From contig CALWSC010000055.1 of NCBI GenBank assembly GCA_944384105.1, positions 1-38,518 of the forward strand: a stretch of DNA of 38,518 nt, written 5' to 3'. The stretch's first letter is position 1; the number at the start of each line of letters is the position of its first letter. Positions 25,330 to 34,043 of this stretch are shown piece by piece. The translations under genes and the position numbers were made by a program. The notes under the pieces are model-generated. The model was not told the origin of the DNA, ran no database searches, and saw nothing but the letters and a program-made list of their open reading frames with translations. Origin of the DNA: an uncultured Lachnospiraceae bacterium. GTDB taxonomy: Bacteria; Bacillota; Clostridia; Lachnospirales; Lachnospiraceae.

Positions 25330-26514
25330 TCAGATTTTTTCGTGATTGCGGAACTTTGTCAGCACCTTCTGGATGCGCTCCGCAGGATTTAAGAGCTTGC
25401 TGATTGAGGAATCGTGATTCAGCGTATCAATGATAAGCGCAATATACTTGCTCAGATCACAGCTGATATAGTACGGTCTCTCGAGAAGCTCCGGAGTCTG
25501 GTATACCAGGTTTGTCGTCAGAAGATAGTCGAACAGACCCTCCTCATATGCTTTGTCAAAACGCTCCATGCCGTTTGTGAACAGTCCGAACGTTGCACAC
25601 AGGAAGATCTTGCCCGCATTGCGTTTCTTAAGCAGTCCTGCAACCTCGAGCATACTGTCGCCGGAGGAGATCATGTCGTCAACGATAATCATGGATTTGC
25701 CGGCAACATTTGCGCCGAGGAACTCATGCGCTACGATCGGGTTTCGTCCGTCTACAATTGTGGAATAGTCGCGGCGTTTGTAGAACATTCCCATGTCCAC
25801 GCCGAGATTGTTCGCGATATAGATCGCGCGGCTCATCGCTCCTTCATCCGGGCTGATGACCATGAGGTGATCCTTGTCAATCTGCAGATCCGGCGCATTG
25901 CGCAGGATATTTTTGATAAACTGATACGCAGGCTGAACTGTCTCGAAGCCATGCAACGGGATTGCGTTCTGGACGCGGGGATCATGCGCGTCAAAGGTGA
26001 TGATATTCTCAACGCCCATGTTTGTGAGCTCCTGAAGCGCCAGAGCGCAGTCGAGCGACTCACGGTTGGAGCGCCTGTGCTGGCGGCTCTCATAGAGGAA
26101 CGGCATAATTACATTGATGCGGCGCGCCTTGCCGCCGACAGCGGCGATCACACGTTTTAAATCCTGATAATGATCATCCGGGGACATATGGTTCTCTTTG
26201 CCGGACATGGAGTATGTCAGGCTGGAATTGCACACATCGACCATAAAGTACAGGTCATCTCCGCGCACCGACTCCTTGAGAACGCCCTTTGCCTCGCCGG
26301 AACCGAAGCGAGGGGACGCGGAATTGATGATATACGTGTCGCGCTCGTAGCCGTCAAAGGCGAGCGTGTGCTTTGCCTCGTGCTCCCGTTCCTTTCTCCA
26401 CTCTACCAGATAGCGGTCGACCTTCTCGCCGAGCTGCGCACAGCTCCGCAGGGGAATAATGCCGAGTCTCCCGTACGGCAGGTTCTCGTAATAATTCTCA
26501 GTGTTCTGACTCAT
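25330..26514 (-). CDS. prs: Ribose-phosphate pyrophosphokinase (PRPP synthetase), long form
   Basis: This enzyme makes PRPP from ribose 5-phosphate and ATP for nucleotide, His and Trp synthesis. Typical motifs are DAHDPRVQNAIP, KRRDYSTIVDGRNP and the PRPP-binding loop MIIVDDMISSGDSM. At 394 residues it is longer than the classical form (about 315), with an extended N-terminus and an insertion around SMSGKENHMSPDDHYQDL. The usual PYFGYARQDR stretch reads PFLYESRQHRRSNRES, so it is a divergent class; I assume it is active because the key acidic loop is kept. Its start overlaps the stop of the helicase loader gene (ATGA, 26511-26514), which links it to replication genes. Confidence 0.92.
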   Translation of the reverse strand: MSQNTENYYENLPYGRLGIIPLRSCAQLGEKVDRYLVEWRKEREHEAKHTLAFDGYERDTYIINSASPRFGSGEAKGVLKESVRGDDLYFMVDVCNSSLTYSMSGKENHMSPDDHYQDLKRVIAAVGGKARRINVIMPFLYESRQHRRSNRESLDCALALQELTNMGVENIITFDAHDPRVQNAIPLHGFETVQPAYQFIKNILRNAPDLQIDKDHLMVISPDEGAMSRAIYIANNLGVDMGMFYKRRDYSTIVDGRNPIVAHEFLGANVAGKSMIIVDDMISSGDSMLEVAGLLKKRNAGKIFLCATFGLFTNGMERFDKAYEEGLFDYLLTTNLVYQTPELLERPYYISCDLSKYIALIIDTLNHDSSISKLLNPAERIQKVLTKFRNHEKI

Positions 26515-27509
26515 AAATTCTTTCCTCCCATAAGTTTTTTCTGAATTCGGATATCGCGTCCGATAAGCTTAATCATCGTGTATGCACTTGAAATCCGGGA
26601 GAATGTTCTCTCGGAATAACGCTCCATAAACTGCTCAGTCGTAAGGTTCGTCGAGATAATTGTGGATTTCTTGCGAAGAATCCTCTCATTGACGCAGAGA
26701 AAGAGCTGTGAGGACACAAAGCTGTTCGTCAGCTCAGTGCCGAGGTCATCAATAATCAGCAGATCGCAGTCGAGTACGTGACCGGCGAGCTCCTCCGGCT
26801 CCTCAGAGCCGGAAAATGCGTTCTTTGCAAGAAGGTCAAACAGATCAAACGACGTGAAGTAAATCACGCAGTATGCCTTGTCCAGAAGCTCCCTGGCAAT
26901 GCAGTGGGTCAGAAATGTCTTGCCGACCCCCGTCTCCCCATAGAGAAAGAGATTCTCAAAGGAGGTATCAAACCGGGAGATAAACATCTGTGCCTTTTTC
27001 ACCGCATCGTGCGCAGTCTCTCTTGCATTTTTGCCTGTCAGCGGATTGATGATATCCGTACTGTAGTAATCAAAGGAAAAATGCGAGAAATTCTCTGTTT
27101 TTAATATTTCCCGGATATTGGACTGCGTATACAGAAGATCAATCTCCATCCGCTTAAAGCAGGAGCACTTCTTCCCGTCCACATATCCCGTGTCGCCGCA
27201 GAGCCTGCAGTGGCTGGGCAGCTTCAGATAATCCTCGGGAAAGCCATGTGTGCGCAGAAGCTCGGCGCGCCTTGCAGACAGCGCTAAGAGCCGCTCGGAC
27301 AGATCGAAGTCCTCTGTGCAGGTGTCTCTGGCCAGAAGGATACGCGCTTTCCTCAGACTGATCTCTGCTGCCTGGCGGTCAAGATCCTCAAGCTCCGGAA
27401 TCTCAGAGTACGCTTTCTGGATATGCTGGTCAAGCTGGCGGCGGTTTTCAAGCTGCATGCGGCTGTACTGCCGCATGATCATGTCATACTGTGAATTCTT
27501 CAGTGCCAC
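26511..27509 (-). CDS. DnaC/DnaI-like helicase loader ATPase
   Basis: The 332-residue protein has an N-terminal region with a zinc-ribbon-like cysteine set (CRLCGDTGYVDGKKCSCF) and a C-terminal AAA+ domain with Walker A (FLYGETGVGKTFL) and Walker B (LLIIDDLGTEL). This combination is that of the primosomal loader DnaI/DnaC, which places the replicative helicase at the origin. It lies between dnaD and prs in one leftward operon. IS21-type IstB ATPases share the AAA+ domain, but no transposase is nearby and the zinc domain and DnaD neighbour favour a loader. Confidence 0.92.
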   Translation of the reverse strand: MALKNSQYDMIMRQYSRMQLENRRQLDQHIQKAYSEIPELEDLDRQAAEISLRKARILLARDTCTEDFDLSERLLALSARRAELLRTHGFPEDYLKLPSHCRLCGDTGYVDGKKCSCFKRMEIDLLYTQSNIREILKTENFSHFSFDYYSTDIINPLTGKNARETAHDAVKKAQMFISRFDTSFENLFLYGETGVGKTFLTHCIARELLDKAYCVIYFTSFDLFDLLAKNAFSGSEEPEELAGHVLDCDLLIIDDLGTELTNSFVSSQLFLCVNERILRKKSTIISTNLTTEQFMERYSERTFSRISSAYTMIKLIGRDIRIQKKLMGGKNL

Positions 27510-27521
27510 GGCAAAACTCCT

Positions 27522-28589
27522 TTACTGTTGATTCAAAAGCTGCTTCTCGAGCTGACTCCAGTCGTAGTCGCGCTGCTCGAAATTGTTGAAACGGTTTGGT
27601 GATGAGGAGGGCGCAGCACCTCGCTGTTCACTGCGTGCTGCGCGCGCCTTCTGTCTTGCCGCCTCCTGCTCCGCTTTATGCGCTAAGTCCAGACGGCGGA
27701 TGTCCTCGAGATGGTGGACATTATGCTTCTTCCAGTCCGAGAGAATCCCGTCCGCATACTCAAAGCTCTGCTTTCCCGTCTTTGTAACTGTGCGGGAACA
27801 TGCCTCCTGAATAATCTCCATCGTGAAGTCATATTCCTTAATCCACTTGTTCATCAGGGCGATCTCGGAATCTATGGGATTGCGTCCCCGGATGCCGAAT
27901 GCACGCATGATGACAAAGTAGCTGCGATGCCATGTGGTAGTCTCCTTCTTAGCCATCTCCACAGTATGGATGCCGCTCTTATGCCACTCCTGGGCAACTT
28001 TCTCAATATAGTGGATGCTGGTGCTGCCCTTGGAAACGCAGTACTCCACGAGATATTCCACAAGATCCACCGGGAAATGCAGCTCATCATAATAATAGAA
28101 GAGCCGCTCGATTTCACTGGGGCTCAATGTCCGGCTCAGATACTGCTCGCAGACGAAGAGAAGCTGCGCAATCTCTGCGTTTTCCTCCTTGCGGCGCAGG
28201 ATTTCCTTCTGGCTGATGCGCGTGCGCTTTGCCTTCGGCTCCTCCTGGGTGGTCTGTTCCGGCATCAGCGATTTAGAAGGCTTCTTTCTCGGTGCTTCCA
28301 GCGGCAGAAAGAGAATGCTGCTGAGCTCGTCATTCTTGTAGGACAAAGACAAAACACCGGCGTCCTCCCAATACTTGAGCGCACGGCGTATATCGTTCTC
28401 CGGACAGGAGAAGGCGTCGGCGAGCATGGAAAGACTGATCTGTGTTCCGGTGTTGTGCATGCTTCTCAGAAGATATAAATATATTTTAACAAATTCACCG
28501 TTGGCGCGCGGCATATAGTAATCTACGAATACATCGGAGACCATGGTAATGCTGCAGCCTTCGGCGCTGTGAAGGGTAATCGAACTCAT
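27522..28589 (-). CDS. dnaD: DnaD-domain replication initiation protein
   Basis: The 355-residue protein has an N-terminal winged-helix-like region (NGEFVKIYLYLLRSMHNTGTQISL, ALKYWEDAGVLSLSYK) and a central DnaD/DnaB-type domain (LSPSEIERLFYYYDELHFPVDLVEYLVEYC) plus a second copy-like segment near the end (DFTMEIIQEACSRTVTKTGKQSFEYADGILSDWKKHNV) containing the YxxxIL-type pattern. In low-GC Gram-positives these proteins recruit DnaI and the helicase to DnaA at the origin. The C-terminal tail is rich in Ala, Arg and Gln. It begins the operon with dnaI-like and prs genes and is preceded by DnaA-box-like repeats. Confidence 0.92.
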   Translation of the reverse strand: MSSITLHSAEGCSITMVSDVFVDYYMPRANGEFVKIYLYLLRSMHNTGTQISLSMLADAFSCPENDIRRALKYWEDAGVLSLSYKNDELSSILFLPLEAPRKKPSKSLMPEQTTQEEPKAKRTRISQKEILRRKEENAEIAQLLFVCEQYLSRTLSPSEIERLFYYYDELHFPVDLVEYLVEYCVSKGSTSIHYIEKVAQEWHKSGIHTVEMAKKETTTWHRSYFVIMRAFGIRGRNPIDSEIALMNKWIKEYDFTMEIIQEACSRTVTKTGKQSFEYADGILSDWKKHNVHHLEDIRRLDLAHKAEQEAARQKARAARSEQRGAAPSSSPNRFNNFEQRDYDWSQLEKQLLNQQ

Positions 28590-28643
28590 ATAAGGATACC
28601 GTTCTTTCTATATATTAATAGTTAGTGTCTCTGTGCCATTCTC

Positions 28644-28672
28644 ATTATAGCATAGAGTTTTCGGAATGAGAA
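28644..28672 (-). promoter_or_regulatory. Promoter for the dnaD operon
   Basis: On the minus strand TATAAT lies at plus 28644-28649, with a weaker TTCTCA box at plus 28667-28672 (17-base spacer). The start codon at 28589 is about 55 bases downstream. The DnaA-box-like repeats lie just upstream of the -35 box. Confidence 0.6.
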
Positions 28673-28703
28673 TAGCCATTTTCCGACGATATCCACCGGG
28701 GAA

Positions 28704-28778
28704 AGTGGATAAGGGAAGAAAACGAAGATGTGTATAAGTCAGTGGAAAGTGTGGATAATGTGGACAAAATGTGGACGG
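28704..28778. promoter_or_regulatory. Cluster of DnaA-box-like 9-mers
   Basis: Five 9-mers resembling TGTGGATAA (the reverse complement of the DnaA box TTATCCACA) lie in 75 bases: 28704-28712 (8/9), 28729-28737 (8/9), 28750-28758 (exact), 28759-28767 (8/9, directly adjacent) and 28770-28778 (7/9). All are in the same orientation. This suggests DnaA binding and control of the dnaD operon, but the region is not next to dnaA/dnaN, so it is not obviously oriC. Confidence 0.65.
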
Positions 28779-28869
28779 GTTTATTATTTGCAACCGCTTT
28801 TGTCGTAAAACATCATAATCAAAGAGAAGTCGTGTAAAATGCAGTCGAAATTTATGTAAACCCGCGGCT

Positions 28870-28919
28870 AAAAAAAATCCACATGCTCATGCACATAAAA
28901 ATGTGTATAAGCATGTGGA
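28870..28919 (-). terminator. Terminator of murC
   Basis: The segments 28878-28896 and 28901-28919 form a 19-bp hairpin with two mismatches and an AAAA loop; on the minus strand the stem is followed by a run of seven to eight U residues (plus 28870-28877). It lies about 40 bases after the murC stop. The right arm includes a TGTGTATAA that resembles a DnaA box. Confidence 0.8.
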
Positions 28920-28957
28920 GAATGTGGATAACTTAAAAAATTTTTTTGAGAGCAGAT

Positions 28958-30340
28958 TTATTTTATGCCCAGAAGATCCTCGCCGATCTTTACGACATCC
29001 CCGGCGCCCATGGTGATCACCAGATCCCCCGATCCGCAGTGAGAGAGCAGATAGTTCTCAATTTCGTCAAACGACGGGAAATAATGGCATTCTGTTCCGC
29101 GTTTTTCAATTTCCTGCTGCAGATCGGCGGAGGAAATCCCCAGGGTGTCTGTCTCCCTGGCAGCATAGATCGGAGCAAGTACCACCTTGTCTGCTTTTGC
29201 AAGTGCCTGTGCGAACTCTGGCAGCAGAGCCTTTGTGCGTGTGTAGGTATGGGGCTGGAAAACACACCAGAGAGTCTTATGCGGATAATTTTCTGCAGAG
29301 GCGAGTGTGGCGGAAATCTCTGTGGGATGATGGGCGTAATCATCTACGATAGTGATATCGCCTAATTTTCCCTTATACTGGAAACGGCGGTCCGTACCGG
29401 TGAATTCCTGAAGCCCTTTTTGGATCACAGAAATAGGAAGTCCGGCCTTGCGCCCTACAGCGATTGAGGCAAGCGCATTGCTGACATTATGGATACCCGG
29501 AACGCTCAGAGTGAAATGTCCGATACATTCCCCGTGCAGCATACAGTCAAAGGACGGGTGTCCGAAATCGTTAAAATCAATGTTTGCCGCCGTGTAATCC
29601 GCTTCGTGCTCCAGACCGTAGCGGATCACCTCGCAGGAGAGATCTTCTGTCACAGTCTCATACTTCGGTGTGTCGCTGTTGATGATCAGTGTACCGTCAT
29701 CCGGAAGCAGTTCGGCAAATCTGCGGAAGGAGCGGCGGATATCGTCAATATCCTTAAAGAAATCCAGGTGATCGGCATCCATATTTAAGATCACGCTGAT
29801 CTTCGGGAAAAAGCTTAAGAAGCTGTTGGTATACTCGCACGCCTCCGTGATAAATGTCTCGGAGTTACCGACGCGGATATTGCCGCCGATGGAAGGGAGA
29901 ATACCGCCAACAGAGATTGTGGGATCACAGTCTCCGGCCAGAAAAATGTGGGATACCATGGAGGTCGTCGTGGTCTTTCCGTGTGTTCCGGCAATGGCGA
30001 TCGGAAGGTCATAATTCTTCATCAGCTGTCCGAGAAGTTCTGCCCGCGTGAGCATCGGGATATGGAGCTCTTTCGCACGGACGAATTCGGGGTTGTCCGG
30101 GTGGATTGCCGCGGTATATACGACTGCGTCGATATCGTCTGTGATGTTGGAAGCACGTTGTCCGTAGTGAATAACGGCACCCTCATCAGAGAGTTTTTTT
30201 GTCAGGGGGCTCTCTTTGGCATCAGATCCGGAGACCGTGAAGTGCTCCTCGAGAAGAATCTCCGCAAGTCCGCTCATGCTGATGCCTCCAATACCGATAA
30301 AGTGGACGTGAATGGGACGGGAAAAATTAATAGTGTACAT
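28958..30340 (-). CDS. murC: UDP-N-acetylmuramate--L-alanine ligase
   Basis: MurC adds L-Ala to UDP-MurNAc with ATP in the cytoplasm, the first step of the peptide stem. The 460-residue length is normal. The N-terminal Rossmann-like domain starts VHFIGIGGISMSGLAEIL, the ATP-binding Mur ligase motif is AIAGTHGKTTTTSMVSHIF, and the central block with NMDADHLDFFKD follows. The start at 30340 follows CAAAGGAG. The gene is not in a dcw cluster here but heads a leftward set ending in dnaD, dnaI and prs. No clear promoter was found between it and the upstream hairpin, so its promoter could not be assigned. Confidence 0.95.
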   Translation of the reverse strand: MYTINFSRPIHVHFIGIGGISMSGLAEILLEEHFTVSGSDAKESPLTKKLSDEGAVIHYGQRASNITDDIDAVVYTAAIHPDNPEFVRAKELHIPMLTRAELLGQLMKNYDLPIAIAGTHGKTTTTSMVSHIFLAGDCDPTISVGGILPSIGGNIRVGNSETFITEACEYTNSFLSFFPKISVILNMDADHLDFFKDIDDIRRSFRRFAELLPDDGTLIINSDTPKYETVTEDLSCEVIRYGLEHEADYTAANIDFNDFGHPSFDCMLHGECIGHFTLSVPGIHNVSNALASIAVGRKAGLPISVIQKGLQEFTGTDRRFQYKGKLGDITIVDDYAHHPTEISATLASAENYPHKTLWCVFQPHTYTRTKALLPEFAQALAKADKVVLAPIYAARETDTLGISSADLQQEIEKRGTECHYFPSFDEIENYLLSHCGSGDLVITMGAGDVVKIGEDLLGIK

Positions 30341-30372
30341 GATTCATTACTCCTTTGTTTGATTTAATAAGT

Positions 30373-30402
30373 AAAAAGCTGCCGCAGCTTAGCTGCGGCA
30401 GC
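30373..30402 (-). terminator. Terminator of the four-helix membrane gene
   Basis: GCTGCCGCAG (30378-30387) pairs with CTGCGGCAGC (30393-30402) around a short loop. On the minus strand it is followed by UUUUU (plus 30373-30377), giving a classic intrinsic terminator. Confidence 0.82.
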
Positions 30403-30423
30403 CCTGGCTGCAGATTCCATGCA

Positions 30424-30837
30424 TTATGAGTTCTTCAGAAGCTGCTCGCGCGTCTTGATTGCTATATAGATGAATACAGCAGGGATCAGGACAGCGGAGA
30501 GAAGGTTCAAAAGCAGCGCTGCGATCTCGATCGTGCCGGCTGCTGCGACAAAAGCGATCAGCATATACAGAACACAGAACGCAATACTTGCCCCGCACGC
30601 GTAAATGCAGCGGATTACTTTTTTGGCGTTTGCATAATAAATAATGCCGAAGATGCCGGCAGCTGCTTTGCAGATAACATATGCTGCGAACGCAACTGTC
30701 ACAAGAATTGTGAGGACATCGGGATTGCTGCTCAGAAGACCGACGCAAACCATTACCAGATTCAGAACATCCTGCACCATGAAAATCAGCATCAGTATAC
30801 CGAGAATACGCAGGATACCGTTTGTTGGCTGTTGCAT
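30424..30837 (-). CDS. Small four-helix membrane protein of unknown function
   Basis: I do not recognise the family. The 137-residue protein is very hydrophobic, with four predicted membrane helices, for example residues about 9-30 (LRILGILMLIFMVQDVLNLVM) and 45-70 (ILVTVAFAAYVICKAAAGIFGIIYYA). The layout resembles small DUF-type membrane proteins with alternating helices and short loops, and there are a few charged residues at the ends (KKVIRC, KTREQLLKNS). It has a strong AGGAGGAG ribosome binding site and its own terminator. Its neighbours do not suggest a function. Confidence 0.72.
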   Translation of the reverse strand: MQQPTNGILRILGILMLIFMVQDVLNLVMVCVGLLSSNPDVLTILVTVAFAAYVICKAAAGIFGIIYYANAKKVIRCIYACGASIAFCVLYMLIAFVAAAGTIEIAALLLNLLSAVLIPAVFIYIAIKTREQLLKNS

Positions 30838-31196
30838 GTTATAAAGCTCCTCCTAACTATAATACTTTATGCCCGGGGGCATTTGTTATCTCTTATACTA
30901 GCTGTTTGTATGGAAAAAGTCAATGAACAATTTGCAGAGCATAAGCTCCTGATGAAAATGGAAAAAATCACAAGAATTTGCGGAAAAAATTGTAAAATAT
31001 AGACAAAAAAATCGTAAATCTTGCGAAAAAAGCTCAGATAATCTCGGGTTTTCGGTTGTTCTGGTGTAAAAAGAAGAAAAAAGTAGTGTAAAATACATAA
31101 AAAATCGAATGAATATTAATGAAATATATAAAAAATGTTCACAACGGCGTAGAAGTATGTTATAATTTTTAATCATATATGACAAGAGGTGATTGC
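30838..31196. other. AT-rich divergent intergenic region upstream of glgC
   Basis: This roughly 360-base gap separates the membrane protein gene (-) from glgC (+). It holds the AGGAGGAG site of the minus-strand gene near 30850, a -10-like TATTAT on the minus strand (plus 30859-30864) without a good -35 box, and the glgC promoter at 31138-31166. The rest (30900-31130) is strongly AT-rich, with no gene and no clear repeat. Confidence 0.6.
31138..31166 (+). promoter_or_regulatory. Promoter of glgCD
   Basis: TTCACA (31138-31143), a 17-base spacer and a consensus TATAAT (31161-31166), 30 bases before the start codon at 31197. The short leader leaves little room for a riboswitch. Confidence 0.8.
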
Positions 31197-32468
31197 ATGA
31201 TTAAGAAAGAGATGATTGCAATGCTGTTAGCCGGAGGGCAGGGGAGCCGCCTTGGCGTGCTTACCCAGAAAGTAGCAAAGCCGGCTGTGGCATTTGGAGG
31301 AAAGTACCGCATTATCGACTTTCCTCTTAGTAACTGTATCAATTCAGGAATTGACACGGTAGGAGTTCTGACACAATATCAGCCGTTGCGTCTGAACACT
31401 CATATCGGAATCGGAATCCCGTGGGATTTGGATAAAAATGTCGGCGGAGTTACTGTGCTTCCGCCATACGAGAAGAGCACGAACAGCGAGTGGTACACCG
31501 GTACTGCCAATGCTATTTTCCAGAATATGGCATACATGGAGATGTATAATCCGGAATACGTTCTGATTCTCTCCGGCGACCATATTTATAAAATGGACTA
31601 TGAAGTAATGCTCGATTACCACAAGGCGAACAAGGCGGACGTAACGATCGCCTGCATGCCGGTACCGATTGAGGAGGCGAGCCGTTTCGGTATTATGATT
31701 ACCGACGGAAACGGCAAGATTACAGACTTCGAGGAGAAGCCGGAACACCCGAGAAGCAATCTTGCTTCCATGGGTATCTATATTTTCTCCTGGAAAGCGC
31801 TCAAGGAATCCCTGATGGCGTTAAAGGATCAGCCGGGATGTGACTTCGGAAAGCACATTCTGCCATACTGCAAGGACAAGGGCATGAATCTGTTCGCGTA
31901 TGAGTTCAACGGCTACTGGAAGGATGTCGGAACCTTAGGCTCCTACTGGGAAGCAAATATGGAACTGATTGATATTATCCCGGAATTCAATCTGTATGAG
32001 GAGTTCTGGAAGATTTATACAAAGGGAGATGTTATCCGTCCGCAGTATATTTCCGGAGACGCTGTTGTAGAGCGCAGCCTTATCAGTGAGGGCGCGGAGA
32101 TCTACGGCGAGGTGCGCAACTCCGTGATAGGAGCAGGCGTTACCATCAAGCCTGGCGCTGTTGTAAGGGACTCCATCATTATGCAGGGAACTGTGATTGG
32201 TGAGAGAACCACCGTGGACAAGGCGATCATTGCAGAAAATGTAACCGTAGGTTCCGATGTCGCCATCGGTGTCGGAGAAGAGGCGGAGAACGTTCTGAAA
32301 CCCAATATTTACCGTGATGGACTGGCTGTTGTGGGCGAGAATGCTGTTATTCCCTCCGGAGTCAGAATCGGCAAGAATACAGCAATTACCGGTGTGACCA
32401 CCCTGGAGGACTATCCGGGCGGAGAACTGCCGGGAGGCGGAGCAATAGCAGAGAAGGATGGTGAATAA
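31197..32468 (+). CDS. glgC: Glucose-1-phosphate adenylyltransferase, catalytic subunit
   Basis: This enzyme makes ADP-glucose from ATP and glucose 1-phosphate, the committed step of bacterial glycogen synthesis. The 423-residue protein starts with the pyrophosphorylase loop ([22 protein letters not shown]) and the [14 protein letters not shown] block, has the [10 protein letters not shown] metal site and the [12 protein letters not shown] motif, then a left-handed beta-helix of hexapeptide-like repeats in the C-terminal third. The start at 31197 follows AGAGGTGA. An ATG six codons upstream has no ribosome binding site. It is followed 2 bases later by glgD, and the two products are expected to form a heterotetramer. 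Confidence 0.95.
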   Translation: MIKKEMIAMLLAGGQGSRLGVLTQKVAKPAVAFGGKYRIIDFPLSNCINSGIDTVGVLTQYQPLRLNTHIGIGIPWDLDKNVGGVTVLPPYEKSTNSEWYTGTANAIFQNMAYMEMYNPEYVLILSGDHIYKMDYEVMLDYHKANKADVTIACMPVPIEEASRFGIMITDGNGKITDFEEKPEHPRSNLASMGIYIFSWKALKESLMALKDQPGCDFGKHILPYCKDKGMNLFAYEFNGYWKDVGTLGSYWEANMELIDIIPEFNLYEEFWKIYTKGDVIRPQYISGDAVVERSLISEGAEIYGEVRNSVIGAGVTIKPGAVVRDSIIMQGTVIGERTTVDKAIIAENVTVGSDVAIGVGEEAENVLKPNIYRDGLAVVGENAVIPSGVRIGKNTAITGVTTLEDYPGGELPGGGAIAEKDGE

Positions 32469-32470
32469 AT

Positions 32471-33586
32471 ATGAGAGCACTGGGAATTATTCTGGCAGGC
32501 GGTAACAACAACCGGATGAGAGAATTATCAAATAAGAGAGCAATCGCAGCTATGCCGGTGGGAGGAAGCTACCGCAGTATTGACTTCGCGCTGAGCAACA
32601 TGGCGAACTCTCATATTCAAAGAGTGGCAGTTCTCACACAGTATAACGCCCGTTCACTGAATGAACACTTAAGTTCATCAAAGTGGTGGGATTTCGGAAG
32701 AAAGCAGGGAGGACTGTTCCTGTTCACACCTACCGTCACACCGGACAACAGCTGGTGGTACCGCGGAACGGCGGACGCAATCTACCAGAACCTGACATGG
32801 CTGAAGCAGTGCCATGAGCCGTACGTTGTGATTGCATCCGGAGACGGTATTTATAAACTGGATTATAATAAGGTATTAGAGTATCATATCGCAAAGCGTG
32901 CGGATGTGACGATTGTCTGCACGGACTGCAGGGAGGAAGACCCTACGCGTTTCGGCGTACTTAAGCTGAATGAGGATAACCGCGTGATTGACTTTGAGGA
33001 AAAGCCGATGGTATCGGATTCTCAGCTGATCTCTACAGGTATCTATGTAATCCGCAGGCGTCAGCTCATTGAGATGATTGAGCGCAGTGCGCAGGAGGAG
33101 CGCTCTGACTTTGTAACGGATGTTCTGATTCGATATAAGAATTTAAAGCGGATCTATGGATATAAGATGGATACTTACTGGAGCAACATTTCCACAGCGG
33201 AATCCTACTATCGTACAAACATGGATTTCCTGAAGCCGGAAGTACGTGAGTATTTCTTTGGAGGAGATGAGCAGATTTATTCCAAGATTGACGACCTGCC
33301 GCCAGCAAAATACAATCCGGGCAGCAGCGTGAAGAACAGCTTGATTGCCAGCGGCTGCATTATCAACGGACAGGTGGAGAATTCCGTTCTGTTTAAGAAG
33401 GTATATGTGGGAAATAACTGTGTGATCAAGAATTCCATCATTCTGAATGATGTATACTTAGGCGATAACGCCCATATCGAGAACTGTATTGTTGAGAGCC
33501 GCGATACCATCCGCGCGAACTCCTACCACTGCGGAGAGGACGGCATCAAGATTGTGATCGAAAAAAATGAGAGATATGTAATCTGA
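32471..33586 (+). CDS. glgD: Glucose-1-phosphate adenylyltransferase, GlgD subunit
   Basis: GlgD is the partner subunit found with GlgC in many Firmicutes; it is usually poorly active alone and modulates GlgC. The 371-residue protein is shorter than GlgC. Its N-terminal loop reads LAGGNNNRMRELSNKRAIAA in place of the catalytic GGQGSRL pattern, so the active-site Arg environment is altered, while SGDGIYKLDY and DFEEKP are kept. The C-terminal beta-helix ends with EKNERYVI. It starts 2 bases after the glgC stop, so the two are co-transcribed and balanced for assembly. A weak enzymatic activity of its own cannot be excluded. Confidence 0.94.
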   Translation: MRALGIILAGGNNNRMRELSNKRAIAAMPVGGSYRSIDFALSNMANSHIQRVAVLTQYNARSLNEHLSSSKWWDFGRKQGGLFLFTPTVTPDNSWWYRGTADAIYQNLTWLKQCHEPYVVIASGDGIYKLDYNKVLEYHIAKRADVTIVCTDCREEDPTRFGVLKLNEDNRVIDFEEKPMVSDSQLISTGIYVIRRRQLIEMIERSAQEERSDFVTDVLIRYKNLKRIYGYKMDTYWSNISTAESYYRTNMDFLKPEVREYFFGGDEQIYSKIDDLPPAKYNPGSSVKNSLIASGCIINGQVENSVLFKKVYVGNNCVIKNSIILNDVYLGDNAHIENCIVESRDTIRANSYHCGEDGIKIVIEKNERYVI

Positions 33587-33626
33587 CAGCTTGCATATAC
33601 GAGGCTGACAAAGGGGGAAATTTACC

Positions 33627-33905
33627 ATGAATATAACAGATGTAAGAGTACGAAAGGTAGCGAAAGAAGGCAAAATGAAAGCGGTCGTATCCATCACGAT
33701 CGATGAGGAGTTTGTCGTACATGATATCAAGGTCATTGAGGGAGAGAAAGGTCTCTTCATTGCAATGCCGAGCCGCAAAGCGACAGACGGCGAATACCGT
33801 GACATCGCGCATCCGATCAATTCTTCCACCAGAGAACGCATCCAGAGCATTATCCTGGAGAAATATCAGAAAGCAATGGAAGCGGAAGCGGCAGAAGCGG
33901 AATAA
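33627..33905 (+). CDS. spoVG: Septation/sporulation regulator SpoVG
   Basis: SpoVG is a small nucleic-acid-binding regulator with effects on septation, sporulation and, in other Firmicutes, virulence traits. The 92-residue protein starts [19 protein letters not shown] and contains the hallmark block [24 protein letters not shown]. The C-terminal tail is acidic and Ala-rich. AAAGGGGG precedes the start. It lies 40 bases after glgD, so read-through from the glycogen genes is possible, although regulation of spoVG is usually separate. Confidence 0.95.
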   Translation: MNITDVRVRKVAKEGKMKAVVSITIDEEFVVHDIKVIEGEKGLFIAMPSRKATDGEYRDIAHPINSSTRERIQSIILEKYQKAMEAEAAEAE

Positions 33906-33974
33906 CGGGGGTTTTTCGTTTCGAGGACTTTTTTTGGTCAGGTATCTATATATGGGGCTGTGTCGGAAATGACA

Positions 33975-34004
33975 GTGACATTTGGGGGATAACAGTGGTA
34001 TAAT
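33975..34004 (+). promoter_or_regulatory. Promoter upstream of the RNA methyltransferase gene
   Basis: GTGACA (33975-33980) and consensus TATAAT (33999-34004) are 18 bases apart. Transcription should begin near 34010, at the left arm of the hairpin described next. Confidence 0.65.
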
Positions 34005-34007
34005 GGG

Positions 34008-34043
34008 CAGGACGCATCTGCGGGGGCAGATACGTCCTGTTTT
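34008..34043 (+). terminator. Hairpin plus T run at the start of the methyltransferase leader
   Basis: CAGGACGCATCTGC (34008-34021) pairs with GCAGATACGTCCTG (34026-34039), with one mismatch, and TTTT follows. It has terminator form but lies at the very start of the transcript from the 33975-34004 promoter, and 100 bases after the spoVG stop. It may end spoVG transcription, stabilise the leader RNA, or act as an attenuator. Confidence 0.6.

Larger units (their letters stand above)
28590..28957. other. Intergenic region with DnaA-box-like repeats upstream of dnaD
   Basis: This 368-base gap has no gene. It holds a minus-strand promoter (28644-28672), a cluster of DnaA-box-like 9-mers on the plus strand (TGTGGATAA exact at 28750-28758 and 28923-28931; near matches at 28704-28712, 28729-28737, 28759-28767 and a weaker 28770-28778), and the murC terminator hairpin (28878-28919). 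The base composition is AT-rich toward the murC end. Confidence 0.7.

Noticed and set aside
25414-26160. Long plus-strand frame opposite prs
   Set aside because: It is antisense to a clear conserved enzyme gene and lacks features of a real protein.
28590-28957. Chromosomal replication origin
   Set aside because: DnaA-box-like repeats occur, but dnaA, dnaN and other usual origin neighbours are absent.
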